Assembly (NCBI GenBank): GCA_021031095.1
Contig: JAGFVP010000121.1
Span: 1-64,000 of the forward strand
Direction of reading: 5' to 3'
Origin: Bathelium albidoporum
Lineage: Eukaryota; Ascomycota; Dothideomycetes; Trypetheliales; Trypetheliaceae
Length of the DNA stretch: 64,000 nucleotides
Under the pieces are notes generated by a model that worked only from the letters and a program-made list of their open reading frames with translations, did not search any database and had not been told where the DNA came from. A program made the translations under genes and the position numbers. Position 1 is the first letter of the stretch; the number at the start of each line of letters is the position of its first letter. Of this stretch, positions 45,174 to 56,786 are shown one piece after another.

Positions 45174-47640
45174 CTATTTGCTATACTGCTCGCGGAAATA
45201 CTTGGCAGCTTTGACTAAGTTTTCCAGCGCAGCTTTCGTCTCCTTCCATTGTCGAGTCTTGAGGCCGCAATCAGGATTGATCCAGAGCTGATCCGGCTTC
45301 AAATATCTGTAATGATGTATTAGCGGAGATGTACATAATTTCCTGGATGACCTTACTGTAACATCTCCTCGATTCTTCCCTTGATCTCATCCTCGCTGGG
45401 CACACGAGGACTGTGAATGTCGTAGACACCAGGCCCGATGTGACGAGGGTAGGCTTGATCAACGAAAACCCTCAGTAATTTGGCATCAGATTTGCTGTTC
45501 TCAATGCTCAAAACATCAGCATCAAGGGCGGCGATGGCGTGAAAGAAGTCCTGGAATTCCGAGTAGCAGAAATGGGAGTGAATCTGAGTGGAGTCTTGAA
45601 CACCTGCCGTAGATAGTTTGAAACTATCGACCGCCCATGAGAGGTAATTTTCACGCTCACGACCGGCACGAAGGGGGAGACCTTCTCGAAGAGCAGGCTC
45701 ATCAACTTGGATGACGTAGATGCCGGCGGCCTCTAAGTCGACCACTTCATCTCGCAGAGCAAGAGCCAACTGCTGTGCTTGGACACTTTGGTGCACGTCG
45801 TCGCGGGGAAAGGACCAGCGGAGGCAGGTAATTGGACCGGTGAGCATGCCTTTCATTGGTTTCTTGGAGATAGAAGCGGCATATTTGGACTCCTTGACAG
45901 TCATCGGCGCAGGGCGGGAGATGTCGCCTACGATGATTGGAGGCCGGACGCAACGAGAACCATAAGATTGGACCCAGGCATGAGTTGTGAATACGTAACC
46001 CTCAAGTCGCTCACCAAAGTACTGTACCATATCGTTGCGCTCTGGTTCGCCGTGTACGTAAACGTCGAGGTCCAACTCATCCTGTATCTTAATCACATCT
46101 TGAATCTCCTTCTCGATGAAAGATTCATACTGCTTTGCTGTAATTTCGCCTTTGGTGAACTTGTTCCGCTGGACACGGATTTCGCTAGTCTGAGGAAAGG
46201 ACCCGATGGTGGTGGTGGGAAACAACGGAAGATGAAGGTGCTCCTTTTGTTGGGCATAACGCACGGGAAAGGGGGACTTGCGGTCGTGCATGCTGTCCGT
46301 GACTTTTGATTGGCGATCTTTGACTTGGGGGTCGTTGGTGCGCTTCGACTGTGCGCGGGCCTGCATCGATTTTGCATTGCTCTCAATTTGCTCACGGACA
46401 GATGCGGGACCCTCATTGATAGCCTTTGCGATAATAGCAACCTCGACCGCCTTTTCTGATGCAAACGAAAACCAATCCTTGACTTCTTCAGGGAGTTGTT
46501 TCTCGCTAGCGAGAGTGTGGGGCGTGTGGAGCAAGGAGCTTGACGTGGCGACGATGACGCGCTCGTTCCCAAGCTTTTGGACTGCTGATTCGACAAGCTC
46601 GATAGCCTTTTTGAAGTTAGTCTTCCATATGTTCCGACCGTCAACAACACCACAGGAGAGAGCCTGCTTAGGCCCGAGCTGTTGGATGACACTTTCGAGC
46701 TGTTCAGGATGACGAACGAGGTCAATGTGAATTGCGTAAAGGGATTCGAAGGCAGGGAGGACATCGAAGTTGTGAATGATGTCGCCAAAATATGTAGCAA
46801 CAAGGAGCTGTGGTCCACGATTGCCAAGGGCGTTGAGTCGGTCGTAAGCAGGCTTAAAGGCATCTTTTATTTTGGGCAGCAAGTCGAAAACAAGTATTGG
46901 TTCGTCGATCTGAACAGTATCTGCACCGGCCTTCTTCAACTCCTGGAGCAGCTCTTCGTAGACGGGAAGGAGCTTGTCTAACAAAGAGATCGGTTCAACA
47001 GTCTGTCCACGGTCGGCCTTGCCTAGAGCAAGGAAGGAAACCGGACCGAGAAGAACAGGCCGTGTAGTGACGCCGGCTTCCTGTGCTTCCTTAAATTCCA
47101 CGACAGCCTTCGGATTCGAGGCAAGTTTGAATGTCTGATTATCTTGGAATGTAGGTTTCACGTAGTGGTAATTGGAATCAAACCACTTCACCATTTCCTG
47201 CATGACACGGTCAGCCCTGCAGGCAAAGTCGGTGAGCATCGGAGTCACTAACCAAACTTGGCACGTCAACTCCGTCTTTCTGGTGTCCTCGGCCCATAGC
47301 AAAATATTCGTCAATGGCATCGAGTTTGTGCTTAGAGTACCTCTCTGGGACAGCCTATGCACTCTGAACATCAGGAGAGTACTCTTGCGTGAGTCGGATG
47401 GGTACTTGCGTTAAATGTTTGTATATGGTCCAAAACATGGTCGTAGTATGCAAAGTCGTTGCTTGGTATAACATCCACGCCAGCGTCCTTTTGAATTTTC
47501 CAATGCTCAAGCCGTAGCCGCTTACCTTCCTTGAGCAAATCTTCTTGAGAGAGCTTACCAGCCCAATAGGCCTCGCAAGCTTTTTTCAAGTCACGGAGCC
47601 TCCCCATGCGGGGGAAGCCGAGCACAGAGGAAAGGACCAT
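45174..47640 (-). CDS. MET6: Cobalamin-independent methionine synthase
   Basis: Transfers the methyl group of 5-methyltetrahydropteroyl-glutamate to homocysteine. Exons 47640-47410, 47354-47253, 47197-45357 and 45306-45174 give 768 aa, the normal length. Landmarks: SSVLGFPRMG at the N-terminus, AVPERYSKHKLDAIDEYFAM, WFDSNYHYVKPTFQDNQTF and the linker FPTTTIGSFPQTSEIR. The catalytic half has EPERNDMVQYFGE, IQVDEPALREGLPL, the zinc ligands IHSHFCYSEF, and NPDCGLKTRQW near the end. Intron 1 (47355-47409) starts with GCAAGT, a GC-AG intron, and is needed to restore the conserved AVPERY. Introns 2 and 3 are GT-AG, 55 and 50 bp. Confidence 0.96.
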
Positions 47641-48773
47641 TTTGTGCGGAGTCAGTGAGTTTAGAACGGGTATGTAGAGATTTCGGTAGGATAGCAAAGA
47701 AGAGAAGGCGAGTGTACGACAGTGGAGGCACCAGAATGGCGGAGGAGAAGAGGTGGGGAAAGAGAGGATGGGGGATGGGTGAGACGGTGGAAAATACTTG
47801 ATGGTGGGATCGGGGTCCGACATGATCACGCCAGCCCCGAAAAAACAAACACCAACAGCCAGGCAAGCCTAAGATCTGACAGGCCCCAGTCTTGCTATCT
47901 CGTCTTACCATCTGCAGGCTTGGCAGCGAAGTGCCTTGGTGCTTTCACAACGGGCTTACTGAGTCTGCTTCTTAACGGCTTAAAGCCGGCATATCGCTAT
48001 CCAAGCCGAGTATGGTTCTCAGAAGGCTGCAGGGTGTGCAGGTGCTAGCAGCCTTCATGTTGCTAATTAGGTACCCAAGGTAAGGTATTTTGCCGTTGTG
48101 AATGCATGGGCATGATACAATCCTTTACGAGTTTTTTTACCCAACCTTCCACTCAGAAGAGAATTGTTTGAGAATCGACCTGTCTGTTTGCGACATGCTG
48201 CGTGCGGCGTTACCTTGATGCTTCGTCTTGAAAGAGTCGGTCAAATTTTATCTAATTTGCAGATAGCATGGTATGGCAAGCGTCCCTATCTGATCTGAAC
48301 GTAAGCTGTTGACGTTTAGCACTTGCTCACTTTTAAGCACCCGAGGTCACAGAATATGGGGAGTTGGTATGCTCGCAGGACGCCCAGGTAAGGCACTGGG
48401 CGATACCTAGGTACCGTAGGCAAGGCAGGTACCTACGGTGATTTACCTGCAGGTATCTACCTCGTAGGTGCGCTCTGTAAGAATGGCAGCTCGTGGTCGG
48501 GTACCTACCATATTTCTGCCATGCACTTTCCTTTCTATTCTATACGGTATTAGGAAACATGTGTGTCTTTAGAGTTCTCAAGTTTCCCTCCTGATACCTC
48601 TTCTTGCTCTCCTTGTTCGTCCTTGATTCTTTTGGCGGCTACTTCGTCTTGCCTTTGTGGCGGCTTCGCTACTCGCTGATCTTCTAATTCCTTGTCTACA
48701 CTCCTGATGTGCTTTAGATCCTGAACTTGAACTATGCAATAGTCTTAAAAACTCTCAAAAGCAGCATTTCGCC
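47641..48773. promoter_or_regulatory. Divergent upstream region of MET6 and the 1,223-aa protein gene
   Basis: No independent gene. No CACGTG Cbf1-type site was noticed near MET6. The centre holds the densest cluster of GGTACC-type motifs in the window, listed separately. Confidence 0.5.
48385..48511. repeat. Cluster of GGTACC/ACCTAC short palindromic motifs
   Basis: Within about 130 bp: CCAGGTAAGG, TACCTAGGTACCGTAGG, GGCAGGTACCTACGG, TTTACCTGCAGGTATCTACC, TCGTAGGTG and GGGTACCTACC. Most are variants of TAGGTACCTA. A further copy (TTAGGTACCCAAGGTAAGG) lies at 48068-48086. It may be a diverged low-copy repeat or a protein-binding array. Confidence 0.55.
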
Positions 48774-51700
48774 ATGGCAAGCAGATTCTGCTGTTCTGAA
48801 GACGACCGGCCTGGGTCACCCCTGCCCAACGTTCGCCTTTCTCCTGCTCGAACCCAGCATGCTGATGCGTCAGGTCCATATGCACCTCTTGGAAGCGGAC
48901 CACATTTCCCAGGCATTCGTACGACAGACCTGGATGATTTGCGTACCATCTTTGAGAACGCGACTGCAGATGAGAGCGAGCTCAAATCCTCAGGCCTTTG
49001 TAATCTGCAAAACTTATACGATGCCCCGCGCAAGGCGCCTCTTCCACCACAGCGCGGCGTCGGTCAGCAGTTCCGAAGGAAGTTTTCCAGGAAGGGTACA
49101 AACTCAGGAATCACGGTCTTCACTGTCGCCAAACGAAAACTTCAGGCTACCAAGGAAAGCATACAATCGCTTCCACTAACGCTTCAAAAGAGAATCATGC
49201 TCGAAAGCTTGCTCAGCGATAAGTGCACCGGGGAGATAGATTACGATAGAGATGCCACAGAGCTGCGGATGCCACTAAGCTCTGGTGAGAGGGCCAATGC
49301 ACAGTCTGCAGGGCCGTATCAAGGGAACCTATCAAGGCATAAGCATCGCTCGATCATGCACAGTTTTGAATGGATGAGTCCGTTGTTCGAAGGGTAAGGC
49401 TGCATCAGTTCCACAATTGACAATTCACTCACATTGTATGTCAGCCACCATTCTATAAGCAGCGCGGGGCTGCGAGTATCAGCAGCAACCGGGACTAGGG
49501 ATGTTTTGCTTACAGCGCCCCCGATATCCTCTATAAGCGTGCCGAATCTTGTGAACACGTCAGTCCAGTACCGACAAGACCGTCAGTGGAGTCCTGCAGT
49601 GTCCTCTAAGTCTGAAAGCGCCATACACTATCGCGAAAATGCAGCGCGCGCGAAAACCCCTCACAGCCTATATACTCCAAAAAGGTCTCTTGATCACTTT
49701 TTGCTTGATCATACTTCCGAGCAGAAGCGCAGCTGTGCAAGCTGCCTTGAGAGGAACTTTTTGGTCTCACGAAGTCGTGCGAAGAACACATGCAATGGGT
49801 ATCAGCAGCATATTACTTATGATCGTATACGTCTTAATCAGAGTTTACATGAGGGCTTTGATAAGAGAGACTGTCTAAAAGAGTCGGAGACTGACTTGAG
49901 CCGAATGGCAGATGCAACACAGAAGACTATTGCGGAAAGAGAATCCAGTAGCCAGCCAGATGGCATGCACAAGACTATGCAATACGATGCACTCTATCCT
50001 AACGTGAATGGCCTGCCAATCATTCGCTGCAGTTCTCTGGACTCTTCTGAAACCTCTCTTCATCTGCAGAACATGCAGATTTCACATCGCTTACGATCAG
50101 GTTCAAACATTTCTGATGGGGTCTCTTTTCTTAAGCACCGCGCCAAAAGAACACTCGAAATGTCGCACACTTCAACGACTGCACCCTACGCAACAGCGAT
50201 AAAGGCGAATAGCTCGTATCATCACCATGTATCTAATTCTGGATTTATAACTTCGAACATCCCGACTTCTTCGGGAGTTACCAATTGTGATGAAGTATCT
50301 TCAATCTATTCATCGCAGCCAGAGAACAGTGTAGCGTCACCTCACTTTTCGGCCCTTTGCTTCCCTTGTTCTCCGTCCATCGAGACTCGGACGCCAACTG
50401 CAATATCGCCCAGTTTTGCAACTACCCAAGGTTGCGCTGCGACACCAAGTCAAGGCGACGCTGACCAACGCTTAAAAGACAAGAATGACGTGGGCACGTC
50501 AGAACCTCTCATGCATGTGGTCTCGAACGGCACAGATTTGGACGTCGCTAAAAAGATACAAAGCTCTCAAGCAAGCTCAAGCAGCATATCAAGGACGAGT
50601 AAATTTATCGAAGATGTGGATGCCCTGGGCGATAAGTCATCGCAGAGTCATGTATCACAAATGCTCCCGATGGGGAAGAAACGGTCGACCTTCAATATCT
50701 TCCGTCTCCCTCGATCAAGCCTCAAGCAATTCCGCTGCAAAATTTCAGGCTACGACGGACCAGCAGATGAAACGTCAGACGACCCTGATCAAACTCAAAG
50801 AACTTCGGGTCCCCTATTACCAAATCGTGATGAAGCGGCGGAGATGTGGGAGCGAGCGTTGAAAGCGCATGCAGACGAGAAGGCCACAATGTGGTTGAAG
50901 CCTGACGAACACCGAGGTGACTTGTTATCAAAGCGAGAACGTCGTCATTCTAATAATCGAAGTCGCACTTCTTCAAATCTGCATTACTCACCTCAGGCGC
51001 CGGCATTTTACACGTCAGCCATCGATATCCCTGGCGTCGACCCCTTCGATACTTCTGTGGAGCCTGCTTCGTCACCAAATCCCAAGGTGCACTCACCGAC
51101 CACCTTCGCGACCAATTTACAGAAGCGCGCCCTTGTCGGTATCAGCTGTTCCGAGATGCATGACCCTGAAAGACCGTCCTTTGAGCTTTCGGCTTGGAGT
51201 CGGTATCCGAGTCACACGCGGCCACTTCGTTGTGGTAGCGCCGGTCCAGAAGACAATGTATTTCCCCGTGACTTTGCACGAGTTCCCTTTGAAGATGCGA
51301 ATATAGAGCAGAACGAGGCCGCTCTGGATATGCAGGTTCAGACAAGTCCAGACATCAAGCGATTCAAGAAGCGATTCAGCTTTGGTACTCGTAGTGGAAG
51401 CAGTGGAAACAGCGTCCGAGGGATTAAGAAGCGTCTACCACGAAGTCACAGCCTTACATTTGGACGAGCTGTGTTACGGCACTACGCAAGTTTCTTCAAA
51501 CCACAGAGCCATGAATTTTTTCATTATGGCCATGGGCATCGAAGCTCCGTAAGTACTGGAGAAGCATTGGAGAATCCCGAACTAGAAATCCTGAGGCCTG
51601 TTCTTCCTACATCTTCCATAGATCCAGCAGTAGCAGCCAACAATCGAGGTGAGCATGCAGCCGAATTATCGACTCTCCATGCGAGGAAAAGGGCAAGCGC

Positions 51701-52496
51701 AGTCGATGGTGCCCTTGAAGACACGCCCACGTGGACGTCATTGCGCACGAATGGTTTACCCAGGGAATTATCCGGAGGTGACGTCGCTGGAATTGCACTT
51801 TCAGCTTGTGTCGAAAAGAAGCCCGACCGCAAGTCGGCTGAACTGGAAATCGATCATTCCCCTGAGCTGGTTGACTTCATTCGCTCTAATTGCAAATGGG
51901 GTTCAGGCCAAAAACAGAAACGCGGACTTCTACTAAAGCGTTCAGATTTAAGCTCCGATCCCGAGACGGACAAGAGAGTGGCTAGCGCGGCAATTGCATG
52001 GAGCAAAGTGTACGAGGATTGTATTGACCAGAGCGCCATGCGGAATCATCTCCAAAACTCCAATGGCAACACTATGGACGAGTCTAAGAGCAGTGTGGAT
52101 GAACGTATCCGAGACTTGAGAGCTAAGATTTTTGACGATAGCAAGAGCGAAGGCCCTTATGAGAACGACGCAATAGATTTAGATTCAATATTAAAGGTAA
52201 CGGATGAAAGGGTTGGTCGGAACTTGCCAGCCTCGTCATACAACAAGAGCGCAGCTAAAATCACGCCGTCAACTTCGCAGCAGGATCATCTGCTTCTTCT
52301 ATCGCCGATGCACCTGGGTCTGGACACGCAGAATAACACAGCAGCAAATCCGCGAAGGACTAGTGCACCAGTAACGTCAAGCCCAAGTAACCCGGCTTTG
52401 GGAACCAGCGAGGTCAGTCTTTTGGAAGCCTTGAAAGGGAATGAAGTCATCGAGAAAGGGGGCGTGCTGAAAAGGGCGAAAGAGCTCATTGATTAA
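48774..52496 (+). CDS. Large Ser-rich protein of unknown function
   Basis: Exons 48774-49393 and 49445-52496 give 1,223 aa; the 51-bp GT-AG intron restores frame (FEG to HHSISS). I recognise no catalytic domain. Candidate ordered blocks: VAKRKLQATKESIQSLPLTL with LQKRIMLESLLSDKC at about residues 120-155 (amphipathic, possibly coiled coil). Next is RSTFNIFRLPRSSLKQFRCK. EAAEMWERALKAHADEKATM is helical. A basic block covers KRFKKRFSFGTRSG to KKRLPRSHSLTFGRAV. PELVDFIRSNCKWGSG and SAAIAWSKVYEDCIDQ lie near the C-terminus. The rest is low-complexity, Ser/Arg-rich and probably phosphorylated. The layout suggests a cytoskeletal or signalling scaffold, but this is only a guess. No membrane segment or signal peptide. 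Confidence 0.75.
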
Positions 52497-52988
52497 CAGC
52501 TGGTAGATTGAAATGCAATGGAGAATGAACGAATTGACCCAGTGATCGTCGTCAGGTACATACACAAGGTGTATTCTTAGGGAAATGGCGTCATAAATTG
52601 GGCTACCTTAGCAGTGGTTCTAATTCTTCTTGGAAGGCTATTTGAAAAAACTTCCCTGTGCGCTCGACTGATGCCGAGGATCCAATTGAAAGAGTCAAGG
52701 ATCGAGCATGTTTAGAACGGCCAGTGGAATTCTTCGGGGTCTTGAAACTACGATAGAGTTGACACGTATCTCAGGTCCGCTGGACTAGCTTCCACTCCCC
52801 GTAGTTGCTGTGATCTCTCATTGTCCAAAGAACATGGCCTGGAGAATCGTGACTCTCTGACATACGTAGAATACATTAGGGTATCGGATGCTTCAGGAAC
52901 AAATTGAGAAATGAACGCCTTCAAAGTAGTATACATGCCCAACCAGGTCGGAGACCAGCCAAGCCTTTGACTCGCCTCTTGCACCCAA
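52497..52988. other. Intergenic between convergent genes
   Basis: 3' flanks of the 1,223-aa protein gene and RTT106. No ORF or motif supported. Confidence 0.6.
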
Positions 52989-54552
52989 CTATACTTCTAG
53001 TTCTGATCCCAGATCTTCTTCTTCCGCCCTACCCTCAATTTCATTATCACCTCCTTCGCCCTCATCACTACTATCACCTTCTCCTTCGCTCTCTCCTTCG
53101 CTTCCAGGATCATAGTCCTCTTCTTCTTCGTCCTCTTCGTCTTGCAATTCCTGCTCTGCCTGACGCGCTGCTCTCTCCAGTTCTCCGGGTTCGTATCGAT
53201 CGCCTTTAGCACGATGATGAGGTACAGAGTCTGGATTTGTTTTTTCGCTTCCAACCCCATCGGTATCATTGCCGTCGCCTCGACCTTCTGCCAACACATT
53301 GGTCCTGTTCGCTTTTCGTTGCTCTGCCATACTCAAGTCATTTAATTCATGCTTTTTCACCCATGCATCGATACCCACAAAGTCCATTTGATCGATCATA
53401 GCAAATTCAATTTCTTCCGAATTTCGCCCGTTTCCCTTCTCAGCTTTCACGGGTTGCTTATCATCCGAGGTTGCAACTAGTATATTAAATGTTCGCTGCA
53501 GAACAGACGTGTATGAGATGGAGGCAATGCGGTGGAATTGGATAAAGAGTAGTGGCTTCTTGAATCCGAAGACAATTCCAACTGGTAGAAAGTAGAGATA
53601 CCCATCTTTGGATCCGCGAAAGGCCTTCACATGAAAAGCTTTTTCCTCTTTGCGGTGGGGTTGTGGGATTGCACTGGCAAATTCCGCTTCTTGGGGAAGG
53701 ATGACCCTTTTATGATAATGAGCCAGACTGGCGTTTATGTGGCGGATTGTTGCATCGACATAGGATTCGTTATCAGTATCTGTGGAGCAAGGGCCGTCAA
53801 GATCAGAGGGTGCACGAGGACGGTCAAAGGAAGCAGACTTGGATATCGTTTCCGGAAGAGTGAAGACAATTTGATCGAAGTCGATGCCTGCTGCATGAGA
53901 GATGCCGTCATTCCCAGTGGGAATAATCAGAAAATTATGAGTGCGCTGCTGCTTTTCAGGGACTGGAAGACAGATAACTTGTTCTGTGAACCTGACCGAT
54001 TAGCATCGAAGCGTTCGAATATAACGAAGCGCCATTCTGTTCCATCGATGACATCGAGACGAGGTGGATAGAACGCCTACCAATTTCTTGCCAGTCCACG
54101 CCGAATTCCACTTCCTTGCTGATAGGGTTTACCGCCCTAATTTCCCCTGACTTCAGGACTTCGTTCTGCGTGTAGCCCTTTTTATCAGTGTGACTAAGAC
54201 CATGACGCCTCGGATTCTCAGCAGATAGCTCGAGAGTCAACTTTTTACGCTGTGGCACCGAGAAGCTGACTTCTTTGACCGTATAATATGCGTCTACCCT
54301 AACCCCCCTTTCCTCCGTTACACGAGCGTACGAGTTGGAAGATCCGTTTCTTGTTGACGCTGTGGCATCATCAAATTTGCGCTTCTTGTTGGGTTGTTCA
54401 TCGGAGGGCGTAGTGACATGTCGTTTGAGCGTATTGATATGAATGGCAATCTCATCGAAGAGCCCACCAGAAGCCGTGCGTGAAATGTGATCCGTTATGC
54501 GATCAAGCAGATCAGGTCGCTCACTGAAAGCTTGCTCTAGGTCCGATGGCAT
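52989..54552 (-). CDS. RTT106: Histone chaperone RTT106
   Basis: Binds H3K56-acetylated H3-H4 with tandem PH domains, for replication-coupled nucleosome assembly and silencing. Exons 54552-54081 and 53983-52989 give 488 aa; the 97-bp intron is GT-AG, with the acceptor chosen so that VDWQEI continues into EQVICLPVPEK. Landmarks: KEVSFSVPQRKKLTLELSAE, NPISKEVEFGVDW, FASAIPQPHRKEEKAFHVKA, FRGSKDGYLYFLPVGIVFGF and ISYTSVLQRTFNILV, then FAMIDQMDFVGIDAWVKKH. The C-terminus is a long Glu/Asp-rich tail (EEDEEEEDYDPGSEGESEG), typical of histone chaperones. An insertion of about 50 Ser/Asp-rich residues separates the two PH modules. Confidence 0.92.
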
Positions 54553-56786
54553 GATTAGGGGCGCAAATTAAGGGAGAACCGACGGTATGGGGGGTGAGAA
54601 GCGGGTAAAGAATCAGCCTCTGCGCTCGCGCGCGAACTAGAGGGCACGGTTCATCATCTAAGGCCACAACGAAATGATCCAAGTTAGAAAAATAAAAGGC
54701 CAGTGATCCAAAAGGCGATTCGGCTCATTTCCGTTCATTTCACGTTGAGTCATAGTCACGATTAAATTATATTCGCCTGTGCGCCAAGATGACTCGCCTC
54801 AAGCCTCGTGCGTGTTCTTGATACTCTACAAGCAATGGAGTCATTACGATCGCCTTTTGGTAGACAGATATTGCCTTACACTAAGTTTGTATCTTTCTCC
54901 CCTTAGTGCTCATACAGAAACAGACGCAACAATATTGACAGAATGCTGTTACCCAGGTGTAGTAGTCCGGACCAAGAAAAAGAGCTCTCCAAGTCTGGAA
55001 AGAGGACGCACGCAATAATCATTTCACGTATCAAACTATGCAATGCTAGGGACTTCAGGCACGATAGATTCTAAAGAGTCTATAGTTCGTGCAGTTGTGC
55101 ACAAGATTTCCCGGCTGCTCACGCATCTTGCAATCTAAAATTCCAGGAAAATTAAATGAAGGGCAATAAACAGGACAAAGTAAAGTTGGACAGAAACAAA
55201 GAGAAGGGGGAAGGTGAGGGCAACACCCTTTATCTCATTTTGGTACTGCGGGAATACTGTGAGAGGCATTCTGAAGGCCGATGGTGTTATATACCTATAC
55301 CTCCATGATTTATTATCTAGCAGTGTTGCTAACTTTAAGATTCCTTTTAGACGAACCAGGCAAGCATCTTCAAAGCTTTGGTGAGTCTTGGAAATCAGTG
55401 CGGACTCGCAGCTCAGCATCATCGGAGAGTGCTTTGCTATTTATTCTATTGCAACAAGAGTGTGCAACGACTTCCCTTGTATTTCGCCGAATTTTCCAGA
55501 AGCCGACAAATGCGTTGAGTTTTCAACATAACACCCGTCATCGAGATTTGAGGATTTAGCAGCTACTTGGAACTCAACGTAGCATTAAGCCGTGCTATGC
55601 TACCAAAGAGTTCCGCAGGTAGTCTACGATCAAGCGATTCTACGTGGCTGTTAAGTTTCGTACCAATAGGGTGACGAACACTCATTTTCAAACGTTATAT
55701 GCAGTGAGAGCATGCTAAAACTGCTGCTCAGATAATAACCGATCCACTGCGATGCGGTTTTACAATTTAAGACCATCCAGAAGAGTGAAACGAGTGCAGA
55801 CGCAAATTGCATAGCAGTGCCTCGAGAATGTGGCAATCGAGAGTGTACTCCAATCTGGCGGACCAAAGAAAGCCTGAGTTGTGACTGATTTACTGATTAC
55901 CGTGATACACAACTAGTGGACACAGATGGGATGTGAAGGATTGAGTCTACATGAAGGTGCCGTAGCGTTTGTATGCCGGAGCTGAGGCCTGGTGGAAGGA
56001 GACTTATACAAAGAGAGTGCCTTACCAAGCGACTTGGCAGGCTAAATGCAACATATCAGAAGAACCAGCATGAACTCGCTGAATTTCAAGATCATGACAG
56101 CTCGGGTCTTAATATCATGAATTGCGAAGGCTCTCTTTCCAAATTCCTGATAAATTCCGTAAATTATTGTATGCTCGGGTCACAGAATGCGCTCAGCTGC
56201 CCTTTACCCGTTATAGATTAGTCTAGAACATCGCATCTCCCACGCCCCAGCGTATACACTCTAATGGTTCTGGCTCACGTCTTCCTTCGCTCTCTTCATC
56301 GGCCCTTTCTGACGTCCCGATATGATCCTCAGTCGCCATTCTTGACGTTCGAATGTCCAGATCGCTCCTCAGTCTCACTGCGCCGTATAACTTGAACGGG
56401 CAACAGCAATCACGTTTCACTTCTCTACCAGAACAAAAATCGGAGCTGTATTGCTTCGGAACACCTGTATTGCCTGTTCAACGTCCTTGACAGGCGCAAA
56501 GCACCAACAACGGCGAACGTGTGCCAGGCACTTAAACGTCTTTGGATGTCTACTGGTTTTTATTTGTCGAAATTCCGGCATTTGATCATTCGTGCAATCT
56601 GGTCCACGTTCACCGACCTACACTGCGGCCTTCGTACTTGATTGTCAACGCACTATTCCCGTGGAACCACAATTTACATTTTAGCTCTAGATATAAAGCG
56701 CATAGCGTTACTGTTTGTTGTCGCCGCAAGTTCGTACTAATATCAAGGACAATATCCAGAAAGTAATTTCATCTCATACAATAGTC
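54553..56786. other. Intergenic, 2.2 kb, no supported gene
   Basis: The second-longest gene-free stretch of this part of the window. Short ORFs of 60-98 codons on both strands (54779, 55135, 55281, 55651, 55973, 56223, 56542) lack recognisable protein content. No tRNA or transposon end recognised. Confidence 0.5.

Noticed and set aside
46093..46863. Minus-strand ORF of 256 codons in a second frame within MET6
   Set aside because: Out-of-frame shadow; the MET6 frame carries all conserved motifs.
50485..51306. Plus-strand ORFs of 125-129 codons inside the 1,223-aa gene
   Set aside because: Alternative-frame shadows; the main frame is continuous for over 1,000 codons.
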